The notes under the pieces: generated by a model
Seen by the model: the letters and a program-made list of their open reading frames with translations, nothing else
Database searches by the model: none
What the model was told of the DNA's origin: nothing
From: Chloroflexota bacterium
Lineage (GTDB): Bacteria > Chloroflexota > Limnocylindria > Limnocylindrales > CSP1-4
NCBI GenBank assembly: GCA_016200675.1
Contig: JACQEH010000215.1
Coordinates: 1-7,652 of the forward strand
Length of the DNA stretch: 7,652 nucleotides
Direction of reading: 5' to 3'
Program-made: the position numbers and the translations under genes
Shown: positions 6,518 through 7,652 of the stretch, one piece after another
Position numbering within the stretch: position 1 is the stretch's first letter
Layout: every line of letters starts with the position of its first letter

Positions 6518-7020
6518 GTTGAGGGCTCCGTGCTGCGCGAGGCCCGGGTCGGGACCGGGTCGGGGACGCTCCGGGTGGCGGCCGGCAGAAGGCCCTGGGC
6601 CGTCGCCACGAGGGCACGCTCCGTCTCGAAGGTCAGGATGCCGGGCGCCTCGTCGAAGGCCACCCAGCGAACCTGCTCGAACTCCCGGTCGTGGTTCGCG
6701 AGGTCGCCGCCGGTGGGCTCCATGAGGAAGTAGTGCACCGTCTTGTGGATCCGCGTGCCGTCCTGCATGAAGCGGTAGCTGATCGACGGCAGGGGCTCGA
6801 CGATCCGGACCTGGAGCCCGGACTCCTCGCGGACCTCGCGGATGGCGGTCGCCTCGATCGTCTCGCCCGGGTCCGGCGTCCCCTTGGGGAGGGTCCAGGT
6901 GCCGCCCCGCCGGTCGCCCTCGCGACGCCGAAGGCCGATCACGAGGTAGGGACGGCCGCCGTCGACCGTATAGACGATTCCGCCGGCGGACGTGGCGGTG
7001 GTCGTCCTCAGACGAGCCAC
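6514..7020 (-). CDS. Nudix hydrolase
   Basis: A cytoplasmic hydrolase of nucleoside-diphosphate-linked compounds. With the chosen start it is 168 residues, the size of a single-domain enzyme. The Nudix box is complete: G47-x5-E53-x7-REVREESGL (61-69), with the metal-binding glutamates E62, E65 and E66. The N-terminal strand TSAGGIVY (10-17) and the later KTVHYFLM (93-100) and FEQVRWV (114-120) resemble MutT/Ap4A-type members, but the substrate cannot be decided. The last 25 or so residues are a Pro/Arg/Ser/Thr-rich tail. GTG at 7020 is chosen because the fold normally starts just before the SAGG strand. Its nearest GGAG (7036-7039) is 15 nt away, and GTG codons at 7041 and 7068 are alternatives. 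The frame is open up to 7326, but that extension is Arg/Pro-rich with poor third-position G+C. The stop overlaps gcvT (GTGA), so the two are probably co-expressed, with no known metabolic link. Confidence 0.93.
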   Translation of the reverse strand: MARLRTTTATSAGGIVYTVDGGRPYLVIGLRRREGDRRGGTWTLPKGTPDPGETIEATAIREVREESGLQVRIVEPLPSISYRFMQDGTRIHKTVHYFLMEPTGGDLANHDREFEQVRWVAFDEAPGILTFETERALVATAQGLLPAATRSVPDPVPTRASRSTEPST

Positions 7021-7328
7021 GGCGCCGACGCGGCGCTCCACCCGCCGATCCGCACGGACCGCGACCACGTCATCGAGATGATCGGGCGCGGTCGCCCGGA
7101 GACGACGCGCCGGGCGTGCGTCGGGGTGATCGCCCGCGATCCGCCCCGGAGCTGGGCGAGGGTCGAGGCCTGGCGGCGGAGGACGCTCTGCCGGCCGGAG
7201 GTCGCCCGGAAGGCGATTGCCGAGCGCAGGCCGAGGCGGCGCTCGCGAACGCGGACGGACGGACGGGGAAAGCTGGCCGCCGGGCGTGCTGCGTACTTGG
7301 CGGCGATGCTGTGCTCCATCGACCACAT
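7008..7328 (-). CDS. Doubtful hypothetical protein, 106 residues, Arg-rich
   Basis: I do not recognise this frame. It starts with ATG (MWSMEHSIAAKYAARP), 9 bp after the stop of the DUF2520 gene. A GAGG (7336-7339) lies 7 nt upstream and a stronger AGGAGGG (7342-7348) a little farther off. It ends 13 bases inside the Nudix gene as I start it. In favour: by hand count only about 8 of its codons end in A or T, against roughly a quarter in the other two minus frames, and the spacing looks operonic. Against: no domain, about 20 percent arginine, low-complexity feel, and GC-rich DNA produces such frames by chance. The third-position bias would also be shared by the plus-strand frame in register. 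If it is not a gene, the 317 bases at 7021-7337 form a non-coding gap in which I see no promoter, repeat or RNA. Confidence 0.33.
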   Translation of the reverse strand: MWSMEHSIAAKYAARPAASFPRPSVRVRERRLGLRSAIAFRATSGRQSVLRRQASTLAQLRGGSRAITPTHARRVVSGRPRPIISMTWSRSVRIGGWSAASAPWLV

Positions 7329-7337
7329 GGTAGCGCC

Positions 7338-7652
7338 TCAGCCCTCCTTCGCAAGGGAACGGCGCATCGCGGCGGCAGCCTCCGGTGCGAGCGCGCCACG
7401 CCCCTCGGCGAGCGTGATCTCGCGTTCCGCTGCGGCGCCGTAGAGGGGCAGGGCGTCCGGCGCAAGGGCCCGCAGGGTCGCCAAGTGCCGCTCGAGCGTG
7501 CCGACGTCACCCCGGGTCATCGGTCCCGTCAAGGCCCGGGCGATGCCGAGCGCCCTCGCATTGGCGAGCGTCTGCTCGGCCAGGCGGCCATAGACGGCGA
7601 GCGAGCCGGCCTCGTCCAGGCCGGCCACCGCCCCGAGCTCGGCGATCGCGTC
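7338..7652 (-). CDS. DUF2520/Rossmann-like domain protein, N-terminus outside window
   Basis: Only the last 104 residues are present; the frame enters at the right edge as DAIAELGAVAGLDEAG and stops at TGA 7338-7340. The helical region with NARALGIARALTGPMTRGD, followed by TLERHLATLRALAPDALPLYGAAA, matches my memory of the C-terminal DUF2520 domain. That domain follows an NADP-binding Rossmann domain in a dehydrogenase-like family related to ketopantoate reductase/6-phosphogluconate dehydrogenase folds. Relatives are often encoded near pantothenate genes, but none is visible here. Its biochemical role is not established. A GTG at 7628 is internal to the frame and not the likely start. The stop is followed within 9 bp by the doubtful 106-codon frame and about 320 bp later by the Nudix start. 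Confidence 0.75.
   Translation of the reverse strand, partial: DAIAELGAVAGLDEAGSLAVYGRLAEQTLANARALGIARALTGPMTRGDVGTLERHLATLRALAPDALPLYGAAAEREITLAEGRGALAPEAAAAMRRSLAKEG

Noticed and set aside
7021..7326. N-terminal extension of the Nudix protein by 102 residues
   Set aside because: The extension is Arg/Pro-rich with many A/T-ending codons, and the Nudix fold begins just after GTG 7020.

Overview
The window is about two thirds G+C by eye, and every gene I accept lies on the minus strand. There are no rRNA or tRNA genes, mobile elements or CRISPR arrays. The binding lipoprotein has an Ala/Pro/Ser/Thr-rich linker after its signal peptide, coding frames end mostly in G or C, and there are GTG starts. 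Together these fit a high-GC Gram-positive-like or Chloroflexota-type bacterium; a Limnocylindria-like Chloroflexota is my guess. That placement is an impression, not a search result.

Reading in the direction of transcription (from 7652 down to 1), the first block is a tightly packed cluster. It starts with the C-terminal part of a DUF2520/Rossmann-like protein (7338-7652). A doubtful 106-codon open frame follows (7008-7328), then a Nudix hydrolase (about 6514-7020). Next come the glycine-cleavage aminomethyltransferase gcvT (5402-6517), overlapping the Nudix stop by GTGA, and the lipoyl carrier gcvH (4971-5351). The decarboxylase gcvP and the lipoamide dehydrogenase are not in the window. 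Two GC-rich hairpins without U tracts follow gcvH.

The second block is an oligopeptide/dipeptide/nickel-type ABC importer operon. A sigma70-like promoter (TTGACA, 17-bp spacer, CATAGT) lies at about 4812-4840, followed by a leader of roughly 130 nt. The genes are a lipoprotein substrate-binding protein (2832-4673), a DppB/OppB-type permease (1601-2692), a DppC/OppC-type permease (621-1586) and a DppD/OppD-type ATPase (1-624, cut by the window end). The last three are closely spaced and the final pair overlaps by ATGA. The binding-protein gene is separated from the permeases by 139 bp holding two consecutive stem-loops. This is the arrangement expected if the binding protein is made in excess over the membrane parts.

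Overall this is mostly ordinary housekeeping and transport DNA. I do not see a new defence, mobile or biosynthetic system. The points most worth a second look are the tandem intergenic hairpins, the unexplained 106-codon frame with strong third-position G+C bias, and the paired cysteines in the binding protein and in a loop of the first permease.
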